DNA of 34,347 nt from Bacteroidales bacterium (GCA_007134675.1 SLKJ01000157.1:1-34347), one strand, 5' to 3'; shown: positions 25,806 through 34,108, counted from the first letter of the stretch. Made by a program: numbers and translations. Notes: generated from the sequence alone by a model not told the origin.

Positions 25806-26171
25806 ATGAGTATTGTGCTAGAAGGCAGGCTGCTACAGATACTTCCCCAGCAAAACGGTACCGGTAAAAACGGACCGTGGATAAAGCAGGACTTTATTAT
25901 AGAAACTCATGGAGAGTACTCCCGTAAGATATGTATTAGTGCCTGGGGAGAAAAAGCAGGAGAAATTAAGGGATTTGATGAAGGTGACCAATTAAAGGTG
26001 AGTGTAAACATTGAATCGAGAGAGTTTAATGAAAGATGGTATACCGACATAAAGGCATGGAGAATCGAAAAAGAATCACCGCCCCGGAAAACGGGACCGG
26101 CAGCTGAAAGTGAAGTACCTCCGCCGGAGGATGTCCCTCCGCCTGCTGATGATGATCTTTTGCCTTTCTGA
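25806..26171 (+). CDS. DUF3127 family OB-fold-like protein with an SSB-like acidic tail
   Basis: A 121-residue member of DUF3127, common in Bacteroidota. Residues 1-88 have a strand-rich layout typical of OB folds, including KQDFIIETHGEYSRKICISA and GDQLKVSVNIESREF. A proline/acidic linker follows (about 90-115) and the protein ends in DDDLLPF. That end closely resembles the DDDIPF tip by which bacterial SSB recruits partner proteins, so a role in single-stranded nucleic acid binding is a reasonable inference. It sits 75 bases after the FKBP gene; a bidirectional terminator follows. Confidence 0.88.
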   Translation: MSIVLEGRLLQILPQQNGTGKNGPWIKQDFIIETHGEYSRKICISAWGEKAGEIKGFDEGDQLKVSVNIESREFNERWYTDIKAWRIEKESPPRKTGPAAESEVPPPEDVPPPADDDLLPF

Positions 26172-26176
26172 TTTTC

Positions 26177-26211
26177 AAAAAAAATGCCCCGGTTACAGGG
26201 GCATTTTTTTT
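26177..26211. terminator. bidirectional intrinsic terminator
   Basis: A perfect 7-bp stem ATGCCCC/GGGGCAT (26184-26190, 26198-26204) around a 7-base loop, flanked by an A-run on the left and a T-run on the right, so it can end both the plus-strand DUF3127 transcript and the minus-strand transcript of the secreted-protein gene. Confidence 0.9.
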
Positions 26212-26231
26212 ATTCGCAGTTACCAATACTG

Positions 26232-26690
26232 CTACCTTTCAGATGCAACTAAACCGGGTTTGAAGAAAAACCTGCTAAGGTTATCACTGTTCTTTTCGTC
26301 AAACCTTACCACGTATTTACCGTCTTTGTAGACAACCAGATCATGGGAGTTCAGACCGGAAATTCGACCAGACCTTTCTCTTAAAACCTTCATGCCATTC
26401 CTGTAGGCAACCAGTTCCATAAAGTCGTAACGACCTGTCTCCTCGTTGTTGCGGATAACCGGCATTCTTTGATAAACTCGTCCGTTTCTGCTGAAAGAAA
26501 TAACATCTTCCGAATCGTAGCGCACCCTCCCTTCATCTGAAATTCCCATCAAATTGGAATTGAGGGAATAACGAACTTTTTCAAAATATCGTACACCTTC
26601 GTTGCAGATGACATAATCAGGAACTCCGGCTTTTGCCATAAAAGCAATACAAACAGTTCCAATAATAGTTAAAATGATTGATTTTTTCAT
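26232..26690 (-). CDS. hypothetical small secreted protein
   Basis: A 152-residue protein with a clean signal peptide (about 1-22, cleavage near AKAG). The mature part is highly charged and strand-rich, with short repeats of the type VxYDSEDVISFSRNGRVYQ and DLVVYKDGKYVVRF, suggesting a beta-structured periplasmic or extracellular protein. I recognise no family. It has a strong Shine-Dalgarno (26700-26705), rare in this window, and repeats resembling operators in the 240-base region in front. It faces the DUF3127 gene through a shared terminator. Confidence 0.75.
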   Translation of the reverse strand: MKKSIILTIIGTVCIAFMAKAGVPDYVICNEGVRYFEKVRYSLNSNLMGISDEGRVRYDSEDVISFSRNGRVYQRMPVIRNNEETGRYDFMELVAYRNGMKVLRERSGRISGLNSHDLVVYKDGKYVVRFDEKNSDNLSRFFFKPGLVASER

Positions 26691-26699
26691 TTTTTGGGT

Positions 26700-26705
26700 C
26701 CTCCT
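26700..26705 (-). promoter_or_regulatory. strong Shine-Dalgarno sequence of the small secreted protein
   Basis: The minus strand reads AGGAGG, nine bases before the ATG at 26690. It is the strongest such match seen in front of a gene in this window and fixes the start codon. Confidence 0.65.
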
Positions 26706-26786
26706 AATTTGATTAGTAATCTTTTACTCAAGGAGTCACCAAACTCATGCCAAACCAGGCATAAAACTGTATATCTGATCATTACA

Positions 26787-26910
26787 GAACACGTTCAAAT
26801 AATATACAGCTTTATAAACCCCATTTACGAACACATGCTGTTCGTTTTCGAACAAATATTATTCAGTCAGCTTCCTGGAATATTTGTCAAGAACAAATAT
26901 TATTCAATCA
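26787..26910. repeat. cluster of inverted and direct repeats (operator-like)
   Basis: Several short palindromes share the half-sites GAAC and GTTC: GAAC-2-GTTC (26787-26796), ACGAACA-5-TGTTCGT (26827-26845), GTTCG-4-CGAAC (26840-26853). AATATTTGT-5-ACAAATATT (26879-26901) overlaps a 20-base direct repeat with one mismatch (26850-26869, 26891-26910). They lie between the end of the oligopeptidase gene (26932) and the start of the secreted-protein gene (26690), consistent with control of the latter. Confidence 0.6.
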
Positions 26911-26931
26911 TTTTCCATGATGGATTAAAAC

Positions 26932-29070
26932 TCAGGGGAGGTTTTGATCTACTCCTGCCAGATCAATCAGAAATGCATATTCCATAGCAATCTCCCTGTA
27001 GCGGCGATACCTGCCGGCAGCGCCTCCGTGTCCGGCATCCATATTTGTGTAAAGCAGCAGTTTATTATCATCAGTCTTATAATCCCGCAGTTTTGCTACC
27101 CACTTGGCCGGTTCCCAGTATTGCACCTGGGAATCGTGTAGGCCCGTAGTCACAAGCATAGCCGGGTAATCCTGACGACTCAACTGGTCATACGGTGAGT
27201 AAGAGAGCATGTAATGAAAATATTCTTCGTCATTCGGGTTGCCCCATTCGTCATATTCGCCGGTAGTAAGTGGTATGCTTTCATCAAGCATGGTGGTCAC
27301 AACATCAACAAATGGTACTGCTGCGATACCCCCCCTGTATAGCTCGGGACGCATGTTGATGACTGCACCAATAAGTAATCCGCCCGCACTGCCGCCCTGG
27401 GCGAAGAGGTTTTGGGGACTGGTATAGTTTTGGTCAATAAGGTATTGGGCACAATCATTGAAATCGGTAAAAGTGTTCATCTTGTTCAACAGTTTGCCAT
27501 CTTCATACCAGTGCCTGCCCATCTCCTGTCCCCCGCGAATATGAGCTATGGCATAGATGAAACCCCGGTCAAGAAGGCTTAACCTCACCGGGCTGAACCG
27601 GGGGTCCATGCTGGCACCGTAAGATCCATAACCATAAAGTAAAGTCGGATTGGAGCCATCCAGCTCGATTCCTTTTCTGTAAACAATTGAAAGAGGAATT
27701 TTTGTACCATCTCCGGCTGTGGCGTAAAGCCTTCTGGCCTCGTAATTATCCGGTTTAAAATCCCCGATCACCTCATCCTGTTTCATAAGGACCATATCCT
27801 TATTTTTCATATTGTAATCAAATACTGAATTTGGTGTTGTAAGGGAGCTGTAAGAAAACCTGAGGAGATCACTGTCAAAATCGGGATTAACTGAAACATA
27901 GGCAGTATAAACCTCTTCGGGGAACTCAATATAATGCCCTGACATATCCTGCCAATCTGATATATAAAGCTGGGTAAGTCCGTTCTTTCTTTCAGAAAGT
28001 ACGAGATGGTCATTAAAAATTTCAATACCGCTGAGAAGCACATCCTCTCTGTGGGCAATCAACTCCTTCCAGTTATCTTTTCCGGTTGCATTCACCGGCG
28101 TCTCCATCAGCCTGAAATTTGTTGCTTCCCAGTTGGTAAGGATATAGAATTTATCTCCATGATGATCAACGCTGTACCTCATATCCCTTTCTCTGGGATG
28201 AAATATTCTGAAATTATCAGAAGCTGAGGCAGCTTTGATATAGCGAAATTCAGTGGACAAAGTGCTGGATGAGACGATCATTATATATTCCTTCGACTTG
28301 GTGGTGAAAACGCCTACCCTGTAGGTTTCATCATCTTCAAAATATACCAGGTCACGATCATCGGGGTCGTTTCCGAGAATATGCCTGAAAACATTTTCAG
28401 AGCGCAGGGTAACTTCATTCTGCGTGGTATAGAAAACTGTTCTGCTGCCAGCGGCCCATGCCACATAACCATTTGTTCCCGATATCTGGTCGGGCAGCAT
28501 TTCTCCGGTCTCCAGGTCTTTGAACCTGAGAGCATACTTCCTGCGGCCAACTGAATCAACTCCAAAAGCCAGAATCCTGTTGTCGGGGCTTACATTCATC
28601 CCCGAAACATGAAAGTAGCTGTGCCCCTCTGCCAGCTCATTAACATTCAGCATAATTTCCTCGGGAGCGTCAGAGGTGCCTTTCTTCCGGCAATAGATTG
28701 GAAACTCAGCACCTTCCTCAAACCTGGTATAATAATAATATCCGTTTTCAAAATAGGGGACAGACTCATCAGTTTGCCTGATCCGGCCAATAATCTCATT
28801 ATACAGATTTTCCTGAAGGGGCTCGGTATGTCTTAAAACAGATTTTGTATATTCATTTTCAGCCTCAAGGTACTCAATAACCGAAGGATTGTCTCTTTCC
28901 CTTAACCAGTAATAATTATCAATCCTTGTGTGTCCGTGTATAGTAAGTTCATGTGGTATCTTTTCTGCCACGGGAGGAACCGGGGCCTTTTGCTTGCAGC
29001 CCGGAGAGAAAGATAACAGAGATATGTAAAGCATAAGTAATATTATTTCTGATTGACGGTTATCTGGCAT
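26932..29070 (-). CDS. oligopeptidase B-like S9 peptidase, predicted lipoprotein
   Basis: A prolyl-oligopeptidase family serine peptidase of 712 residues, closest by eye to oligopeptidase B, which cuts peptides after basic residues. The beta-propeller spans about 90-445 and the alpha/beta hydrolase domain about 450-700. The triad is visible: Ser561 in GGSAGG, Asp646 in GLHDSQV, His681 in AGHGGAAG. A hydrophobic N-terminus ends in FSPGC, with Cys25 as a possible lipidation site, so unlike the classical cytosolic enzyme it is probably exported. It follows the DUF4914 gene by 44 bases on the same strand and may share its transcript. Confidence 0.92.
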   Translation of the reverse strand: MPDNRQSEIILLMLYISLLSFSPGCKQKAPVPPVAEKIPHELTIHGHTRIDNYYWLRERDNPSVIEYLEAENEYTKSVLRHTEPLQENLYNEIIGRIRQTDESVPYFENGYYYYTRFEEGAEFPIYCRKKGTSDAPEEIMLNVNELAEGHSYFHVSGMNVSPDNRILAFGVDSVGRRKYALRFKDLETGEMLPDQISGTNGYVAWAAGSRTVFYTTQNEVTLRSENVFRHILGNDPDDRDLVYFEDDETYRVGVFTTKSKEYIMIVSSSTLSTEFRYIKAASASDNFRIFHPRERDMRYSVDHHGDKFYILTNWEATNFRLMETPVNATGKDNWKELIAHREDVLLSGIEIFNDHLVLSERKNGLTQLYISDWQDMSGHYIEFPEEVYTAYVSVNPDFDSDLLRFSYSSLTTPNSVFDYNMKNKDMVLMKQDEVIGDFKPDNYEARRLYATAGDGTKIPLSIVYRKGIELDGSNPTLLYGYGSYGASMDPRFSPVRLSLLDRGFIYAIAHIRGGQEMGRHWYEDGKLLNKMNTFTDFNDCAQYLIDQNYTSPQNLFAQGGSAGGLLIGAVINMRPELYRGGIAAVPFVDVVTTMLDESIPLTTGEYDEWGNPNDEEYFHYMLSYSPYDQLSRQDYPAMLVTTGLHDSQVQYWEPAKWVAKLRDYKTDDNKLLLYTNMDAGHGGAAGRYRRYREIAMEYAFLIDLAGVDQNLP

Positions 29071-29114
29071 ATAATTTACCTGTTTAATAAAATCTCAATC
29101 ATTAATAGTAATCA

Positions 29115-30983
29115 TCATTTAATAGTGATGAGTTTTTCATAATCTGCAACACTGCCGTTCTCAAGGCAGGTCTCGATGATCCGGCGGCCCAGATCAGACA
29201 TTTCCGGAACAAGGTACTGGGGAAGCTGTTCATTGAAAAAATTCACAAGGATCTTCGCACCTTTATCATAGCCCTCAAATCCAACCGCTTCCTGCCTGTA
29301 AACCTTAAAGAAACGTGACGGGATCTTGGACCCCTCAATTGTCAGGTAATTAAGCTCATAACCCAGCAAAGGGCATCGTGCATACTGGTACTGATCGGAA
29401 CGGAATTTTGCATTGCCCCGGCGGGTAAGGTATTCACGCATGAGCAGTTGCGGCTTGAACCCCACCTTCCATACACCTATATATTGATTGGGTGTAAGGA
29501 CATACTGGGTTACGGTATTGGTGATTATCTGTTCCAGGAGAAGGTTTGCATGTCTCACTTTTTTCCCGGTTGCAAAAGGCCAGTAAGACCCAACTCCTTC
29601 ACTGCCCATCTTGTCTGATTCCACGATACTGGGATTTGCATGTCCCCGGGGTGAAACAAGCCTCCACAGCCATGCCAGTGCAGGGGGAAGTAAATGAAAC
29701 ATACCGATTATTCCATAGCTGGGTTGCTCTGCCGAACAAGGCGGGGTCCTTACACCGAAGCTTCTCACATCAACAGATACCGGTCTGTTTACAACTCCCG
29801 GGAATGCATCCCTTGGAACAACCACCCTGGGATTGGGACATGGCTTGCCCGGCTCATCCTCTGTATGGTTCCATATAAGTGCAGTACCTCCGGGATTGGT
29901 ACGGATATTAAGAAACAGTAAGGGTTCTGTTGCATTTATCGTTAGTTTTTCTATTTGTGGCTCAAAACCGTAACCGGTAATACTATCTGTCCTTATAAAC
30001 CAGCCGTTTTCGGCATCCATGATGCGCAAACGCATTCCACCGGTTTCATAGGAGGGGTGAACTATGCCCATATCATCGCAAACCGGATTGATTTTACAGA
30101 ACTGAGGTATGGCAGTTGACCTTCTTTCGCCGGTAATGGTATTTTCACCTAAAAGTACAGACCCCTCCGGCTCCCTAACAATCATCTGAAGCATTTCACT
30201 TTTTCCTCCGCCGCTGGCACCTTCATGCATGAAGGTTGTTATATTGTCATACGGACTGACTGATTGAACGGCTGAGCAGTGCGGGGCGGTCCATCCCTCA
30301 TTTTCACCGAATGAAAGCAAAACACCATATATACCCTTTTTTGCACTGGGCCCGGGATACAGGTTGTAGGAAAAAATCTCATAAATCTCATCTGTCCTGT
30401 TATGCACAACCTTTTGCTTACCTTCAAAATGGGTATGCCTGAAAGTGGGTGCCACATAGACCACTGACTTGATGGAAATATCCTGTACCACTTCATCGGG
30501 ATTAATGATCTTCTGAAGCAGTGAGAGCCCGAAACAGAAAAAGGCTGCATTGGCAGGAGCTATTGCAATACCATAATAATCAAACTGAGCCGGGCCTATC
30601 TGAAAATAGAAGTAACCAAGATCCTGATTTTCGAGCCACTTTAAGGTCTCATCCCTCAGGGATGTAAACTCTTTTCCGTACTTTTCGCTATACCTTGGCT
30701 TATCACTTGGTTTATTATCGGCGACAAGCAGTGTATCCGGATCTCTTCTTCGCATATAGGTTTCTGTATAATTCACTGAAACTCCGTTGGACACCCTGTG
30801 CACTATGGCCTCAACAAACTCACCCTTACCTTCAATATCATATTTAACCTCAAAGGAATTATTATCGTCTCCCCCGACTGCAGCCCGGGCAAGATCGCCG
30901 GAACTGGTAAAACAAGTGCTGCTTTTGCAATTTTTAAGAAGTACTGAGACCTCTTCAGGAATTTTTATTTTTTCTGATGGCAT
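29115..30983 (-). CDS. DUF4914 family protein with a PEPCK-like P-loop
   Basis: A 622-residue protein that I assign to the DUF4914 family. It holds a clear P-loop, GASGGGKS at 255-262 in the context FMHEGASGGGKSEML, which recalls ATP-type phosphoenolpyruvate carboxykinase and HPr kinase more than AAA or helicase loops. Other conserved-looking blocks are FLNIRTNPGGTALIWNHTED (about 357-376), GSYWPFATGKKVRHANLL (465-482) and GVWKVGFKPQL. No signal peptide or membrane span, so it is cytosolic. The reaction is unknown. It has a well-matched promoter at 31052-31083 and is followed after 44 bases by the oligopeptidase gene. Confidence 0.8.
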   Translation of the reverse strand: MPSEKIKIPEEVSVLLKNCKSSTCFTSSGDLARAAVGGDDNNSFEVKYDIEGKGEFVEAIVHRVSNGVSVNYTETYMRRRDPDTLLVADNKPSDKPRYSEKYGKEFTSLRDETLKWLENQDLGYFYFQIGPAQFDYYGIAIAPANAAFFCFGLSLLQKIINPDEVVQDISIKSVVYVAPTFRHTHFEGKQKVVHNRTDEIYEIFSYNLYPGPSAKKGIYGVLLSFGENEGWTAPHCSAVQSVSPYDNITTFMHEGASGGGKSEMLQMIVREPEGSVLLGENTITGERRSTAIPQFCKINPVCDDMGIVHPSYETGGMRLRIMDAENGWFIRTDSITGYGFEPQIEKLTINATEPLLFLNIRTNPGGTALIWNHTEDEPGKPCPNPRVVVPRDAFPGVVNRPVSVDVRSFGVRTPPCSAEQPSYGIIGMFHLLPPALAWLWRLVSPRGHANPSIVESDKMGSEGVGSYWPFATGKKVRHANLLLEQIITNTVTQYVLTPNQYIGVWKVGFKPQLLMREYLTRRGNAKFRSDQYQYARCPLLGYELNYLTIEGSKIPSRFFKVYRQEAVGFEGYDKGAKILVNFFNEQLPQYLVPEMSDLGRRIIETCLENGSVADYEKLITIK

Positions 30984-31051
30984 GATAATTTATAATTTGG
31001 ACATAAAACTTAAAAAGAACCAACCGGTTATGCGGGCCCGAAAAACCACGG

Positions 31052-31083
31052 CAAAAGTATAAATAAGAAACGCCAAATTCAAA
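31052..31083 (-). promoter_or_regulatory. promoter of the DUF4914 gene
   Basis: On the minus strand TTTG (31083-31080), a 20-base spacer, then TACTTTTG (31059-31052): both boxes match the Bacteroidota consensus. Transcription would begin near 31045, about 60 bases before the start codon at 30983. Confidence 0.65.
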
Positions 31084-31176
31084 TAATCGGCATAAATAAA
31101 TCCAAGACTCCAAAACTCTAAATACAAACACATTAAGCATTATCTGGCGTAAAGGCTCCTGCCTGTTTCAATATTG

Positions 31177-31196
31177 GCCTGCCGGACCTGGCAGGC
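31177..31196. repeat. perfect inverted repeat downstream of tex
   Basis: GCCTGCC (31177-31183) and GGCAGGC (31190-31196) form a 7-bp GC-rich stem with a six-base loop, about 80 bases beyond the tex stop codon. No T-run follows on either strand, so a terminator role is possible but unproven. Confidence 0.45.
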
Positions 31197-31277
31197 ATTC
31201 ATCCTATATTTTCGCCTGTCACAGGTGAGTAACCAGCTAACCTCAATCTCAAAATCGGTTATCCGGGTATATACCGC

Positions 31278-33410
31278 TCAGTCACCCAAACTCTTCATGC
31301 TGAGCTGAATTCTTTTTCTGGGCACATCAACATCAAGAACTTTCACCCTTACCTGCTGGTTCAGACTTACTACATCATTGGGATTGCTCACAAACCGGTC
31401 CGCCAGCTGGGAAATATGCACCAATCCGTCCTGCTTGACGCCGATATCGACAAAGGCGCCAAAATTGGTAATATTGGTGACTATACCCGGAAGAACCATT
31501 CCCGGTGTCAGATCATCAATGCTGAACACATCCTTTGAAAACTCAAAAACCTCAATCCTGTTGCGGGGATCACGGCCTGGTCTGGCAAGTTCCTGCATGA
31601 TATCGTTAAGTGTAGGCAGTCCGGCTTTTTCTGTAATGTACTTTTTAAGCTCGATCTTTTTCCTGATCTCCTCCTTCTTTATAAGATCATCAACAGTGGC
31701 ACCCATATCTTCAGCCATCCTTTCAACTATCGGGTATGATTCCGGATGTACGGCAGAATTATCCAACGGATTCTCTGCCCCGGGAATGCGGAGAAATCCG
31801 GCACACTGTTCAAATGCCTTGTCGCCGAGCCTGCTGACCCTCCGGAGTTCCATCCTGGTGATGAATGGTCCGTTCTCTTTTCTGTAATCGACAATATTCT
31901 GTGCCAGATGAGGACCCAGGCCCGACACATAAGTCAGCAGATGCCTGCTTGCTGTGTTGAGATTCACGCCAACCTGGTTAACACAGCTTTCAACTACCTG
32001 GTCAAGGCTTTCCCTCAGCCTGCCCTGATCGACATCGTGCTGGTACTGACCCACTCCGATCGATTTAGGTTCTATCTTAACCAGTTCGGCCAGGGGATCG
32101 GCCAGCCGACGGCCTATTGAGACAGCACCGCGCACCGTCACATCGTAACCGGGAAACTCATCCCTTGCTGTTTTGGAAGCGGAATATACTGATGCCCCAC
32201 TCTCATTTACCATGAAAACCGAGACATCCCTGTCAAACCTCACCTTCTTTATAAAGTGCTCGGTTTCCCTGCTTGCAGTACCGTTACCAATTGAAACAGC
32301 CTCTATTTTGTATTGACTGACAAGAGATGCTATCTTTCTGGCAGCAATTTTTCCCTCATTTTGAGGAGGATGAGGATAGACAGTCTCGTTATGGAGCAGA
32401 TTACCCTCTGCATCAAGGCATACCACCTTGCATCCCGTTCTGTATCCAGGGTCAACTGCCAGGATCCGTTTCTGACCGAGTGGTGGTGCCAGAAGCAACT
32501 GCCTGAGGTTTCCGGCAAAAACCGAAATGGCCTCTTTGTCAGCCTTCTCCTTCGAAACAGCGCGGAACTCCGTTTCCATTGAAGGAGCCAGCAGCCGCCT
32601 GTAGCTGTCCGCTATCGCCATACCAACATGATTTGAAGCCTCACCTGCACCTTTTATAAAAAGCCGGGAAAGAATATCCATGGCTTTTCCCCCGGGAGGT
32701 TCTATTTTGAGACTGAGTATGCCTTCCTCCTCACCTCTTCTCATTGCAAGAATCCTGTGGGAAGGACACCTGCTCAGCTTTTCCTCAAACTCAAAATAGT
32801 CCTTGTATTTGTCACCCTCAGCCTCCTTCTTCCTGACAAGTCGTGAAGAGATATGCGCCTCTCTGCCGAAAAGATTCCTGATCCTCTCCCTTGCAATCTT
32901 ATTTTCGTTTATCCATTCAGCAATAATATCCCTGGCACCCTGTAAAGCCTCCGCAACATCAGGTACCTGACCGGTTACAAATTGCATCGCCTTTTTTTCA
33001 ATATCCTTTTCCCTTTGCTGCATAATAACCTCAGCAAGAGGCTCCAGTCCCCTCTCCCTGGCAACAGTGGCTCTTGTTTTTCGCTTAGGCTTATAAGGCA
33101 GATAAATATCTTCCAGTTCTGCAAGGCTTTCAGCTGATCCGATTTTTTTTTTCAGCTCATCAGTAAGTACTTCCTGCTCTTCCAGGGATTTAAGTATTGA
33201 CTCGCGTCTTTTGTCAAGTTCAGCGAGTCTAACGCTGTGCTGGTTTATCTCAGAAACCTGAACCTCATCAAGACTTCCGGTGAGCTCTTTCCGGTAGCGG
33301 CTGATAAAAGGGATGGTTGCGCCTTCTTCGAGCAATTTAAGAGTGTTCTCAACCTGCCTTACCGGCAGGTTCATCAATACCGCTATTTTATCAACATTTT
33401 GCCGCGCCAT
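31278..33410 (-). CDS. tex: RNA-binding transcriptional accessory protein Tex
   Basis: A 710-residue Tex protein. The N-terminal HTH-like region contains GATIPFISRYRKELTGSLDE (30-49), the YqgF-like RNase H fold contains RILAVDPGYRTGCKVVCLD (about 318-336), a helix-hairpin-helix pair contains VNLNTASRHLL and VSGLGPHLAQNIV (about 480-508), and a C-terminal S1 domain contains NITNFGAFVDIGVKQDGLVH (about 645-664). All expected parts are present at normal length. Tex affects transcription and RNA metabolism; the exact role varies among bacteria. It is transcribed alone, with a probable -7 element at 33440-33447. Confidence 0.96.
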   Translation of the reverse strand: MARQNVDKIAVLMNLPVRQVENTLKLLEEGATIPFISRYRKELTGSLDEVQVSEINQHSVRLAELDKRRESILKSLEEQEVLTDELKKKIGSAESLAELEDIYLPYKPKRKTRATVARERGLEPLAEVIMQQREKDIEKKAMQFVTGQVPDVAEALQGARDIIAEWINENKIARERIRNLFGREAHISSRLVRKKEAEGDKYKDYFEFEEKLSRCPSHRILAMRRGEEEGILSLKIEPPGGKAMDILSRLFIKGAGEASNHVGMAIADSYRRLLAPSMETEFRAVSKEKADKEAISVFAGNLRQLLLAPPLGQKRILAVDPGYRTGCKVVCLDAEGNLLHNETVYPHPPQNEGKIAARKIASLVSQYKIEAVSIGNGTASRETEHFIKKVRFDRDVSVFMVNESGASVYSASKTARDEFPGYDVTVRGAVSIGRRLADPLAELVKIEPKSIGVGQYQHDVDQGRLRESLDQVVESCVNQVGVNLNTASRHLLTYVSGLGPHLAQNIVDYRKENGPFITRMELRRVSRLGDKAFEQCAGFLRIPGAENPLDNSAVHPESYPIVERMAEDMGATVDDLIKKEEIRKKIELKKYITEKAGLPTLNDIMQELARPGRDPRNRIEVFEFSKDVFSIDDLTPGMVLPGIVTNITNFGAFVDIGVKQDGLVHISQLADRFVSNPNDVVSLNQQVRVKVLDVDVPRKRIQLSMKSLGD

Positions 33411-33439
33411 TAAATAGAATTGTTTATTTAAACCATCTC

Positions 33440-33447
33440 CAAAATTA
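33440..33447 (-). promoter_or_regulatory. probable -7 element of the tex promoter
   Basis: The minus strand reads TAATTTTG, an exact TAnnTTTG. The -33 position (about 33467-33470) reads TATG, a poor match. The leader would be about 25 bases. The octamer array begins only 12 bases beyond the -33 position. Confidence 0.45.
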
Positions 33448-33481
33448 GCTCATTTTTTAAAAATGGCATAAAGTTTCAACA

Positions 33482-33689
33482 GCTGAACGGCTGAACGGCT
33501 GAACATCTTATCAGTCGATCAACTTATCGGCTGAACTACCGAACAGCTGAACGGCTGAACAGCTGAACGACTGATCAACTGATCGACTAATCGACTGAAC
33601 GACCGAACAGCTGAACGACTGATCAACTGATCGACTAATCGACTGAACGACCGAACAGCTGAACGACTGAACAGCTGATCGCTTAAACG
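33482..33689. repeat. octanucleotide tandem array
   Basis: Twenty-six consecutive 8-base units in unbroken register, built from variants of RCTGAACG such as GCTGAACG, ACTGATCA, ACTGATCG, ACTAATCG and ACCGAACA. A higher-order unit of 48 bases (six octamers) is repeated perfectly at 33562-33609 and 33610-33657. It occupies most of the space between the tex promoter and the terminator of the RRM gene. Open frames across it code only octapeptide repeats and are not called as genes. Confidence 0.93.
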
Positions 33690-33691
33690 GC

Positions 33692-33721
33692 AAAACAGCC
33701 GGAAATGATAATCCCCGGCTG
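33692..33721 (-). terminator. probable intrinsic terminator of the RRM gene
   Basis: On the minus strand a perfect 7-bp stem CAGCCGG/CCGGCTG (33721-33715, 33702-33696) with a 12-base loop is followed directly by TTTT (33695-33692). It lies 34 bases beyond the RRM stop codon. Confidence 0.6.
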
Positions 33722-33755
33722 AAAGTCAGAATATTATAAAATAATAAGGAAGGGT

Positions 33756-34052
33756 TTAATAGCGTCTTCTGCTATCCCGACCGCGGCCTCCTCTTCTTGG
33801 ACCATCCGGGTTCATGGCGCGGGCCTCGTTGACCACAAGGTTTCTTTGGGCAAATTCTGTTTCATGCAAAGCTTCAATCGCTTCCTTAGCTTCATTGTCA
33901 TCCTCCATCTCAACAAAACCAAATCCCTTGGACCGGCCGCTCATTCTGTCGTTAATTATCTGCACGGATTTTACTTCTCCAAAATCCGCAAAAAGCTGGT
34001 GAATCTCGTCCTCAGTAGTTTTATAATTGAGGTTACCTACGTAAATCTTCAT
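33756..34052 (-). CDS. RRM-domain RNA-binding protein
   Basis: A 98-residue single RNA-recognition-motif protein of the kind common in Bacteroidota and cyanobacteria. RNP-2 is IYVGNL at the N-terminus and RNP-1 is KGFGFVEM. The tail is Arg/Gly-rich (RRGGRGRDSRRRY), typical of extra RNA contacts. I take ATG 34052 because the family begins M-x-IYVGNL; a longer frame from 34103 would run into the likely promoter at 34101-34108. The role is probably RNA chaperoning or post-transcriptional control, inferred from the fold. Confidence 0.93.
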   Translation of the reverse strand: MKIYVGNLNYKTTEDEIHQLFADFGEVKSVQIINDRMSGRSKGFGFVEMEDDNEAKEAIEALHETEFAQRNLVVNEARAMNPDGPRRGGRGRDSRRRY

Positions 34053-34100
34053 GCTTAAAAAATTAGTGACATAACTATACAATTGCAAATCAAAATCACG

Positions 34101-34108
34101 CAAAGGTA
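34101..34108 (-). promoter_or_regulatory. probable -7 element of the RRM gene
   Basis: The minus strand reads TACCTTTG, an exact TAnnTTTG, about 50 bases before the ATG at 34052. The -33 box at the expected distance is poor. Confidence 0.5.

Noticed and set aside
26827-26845. Gram-positive LexA box (CGAAC-N4-GTTCG)
   Set aside because: The spacing between half-sites is 7, not 4, and no SOS gene is adjacent.
33482-33689. CRISPR array
   Set aside because: Units are contiguous octamers with no unique spacers and no cas genes in the window.
33511-33693. Minus-strand open frame coding Ser/Val/Gln octapeptide repeats
   Set aside because: It is the translation of the octamer array; the repeat explains the open frame, and no start or neighbour supports a gene.
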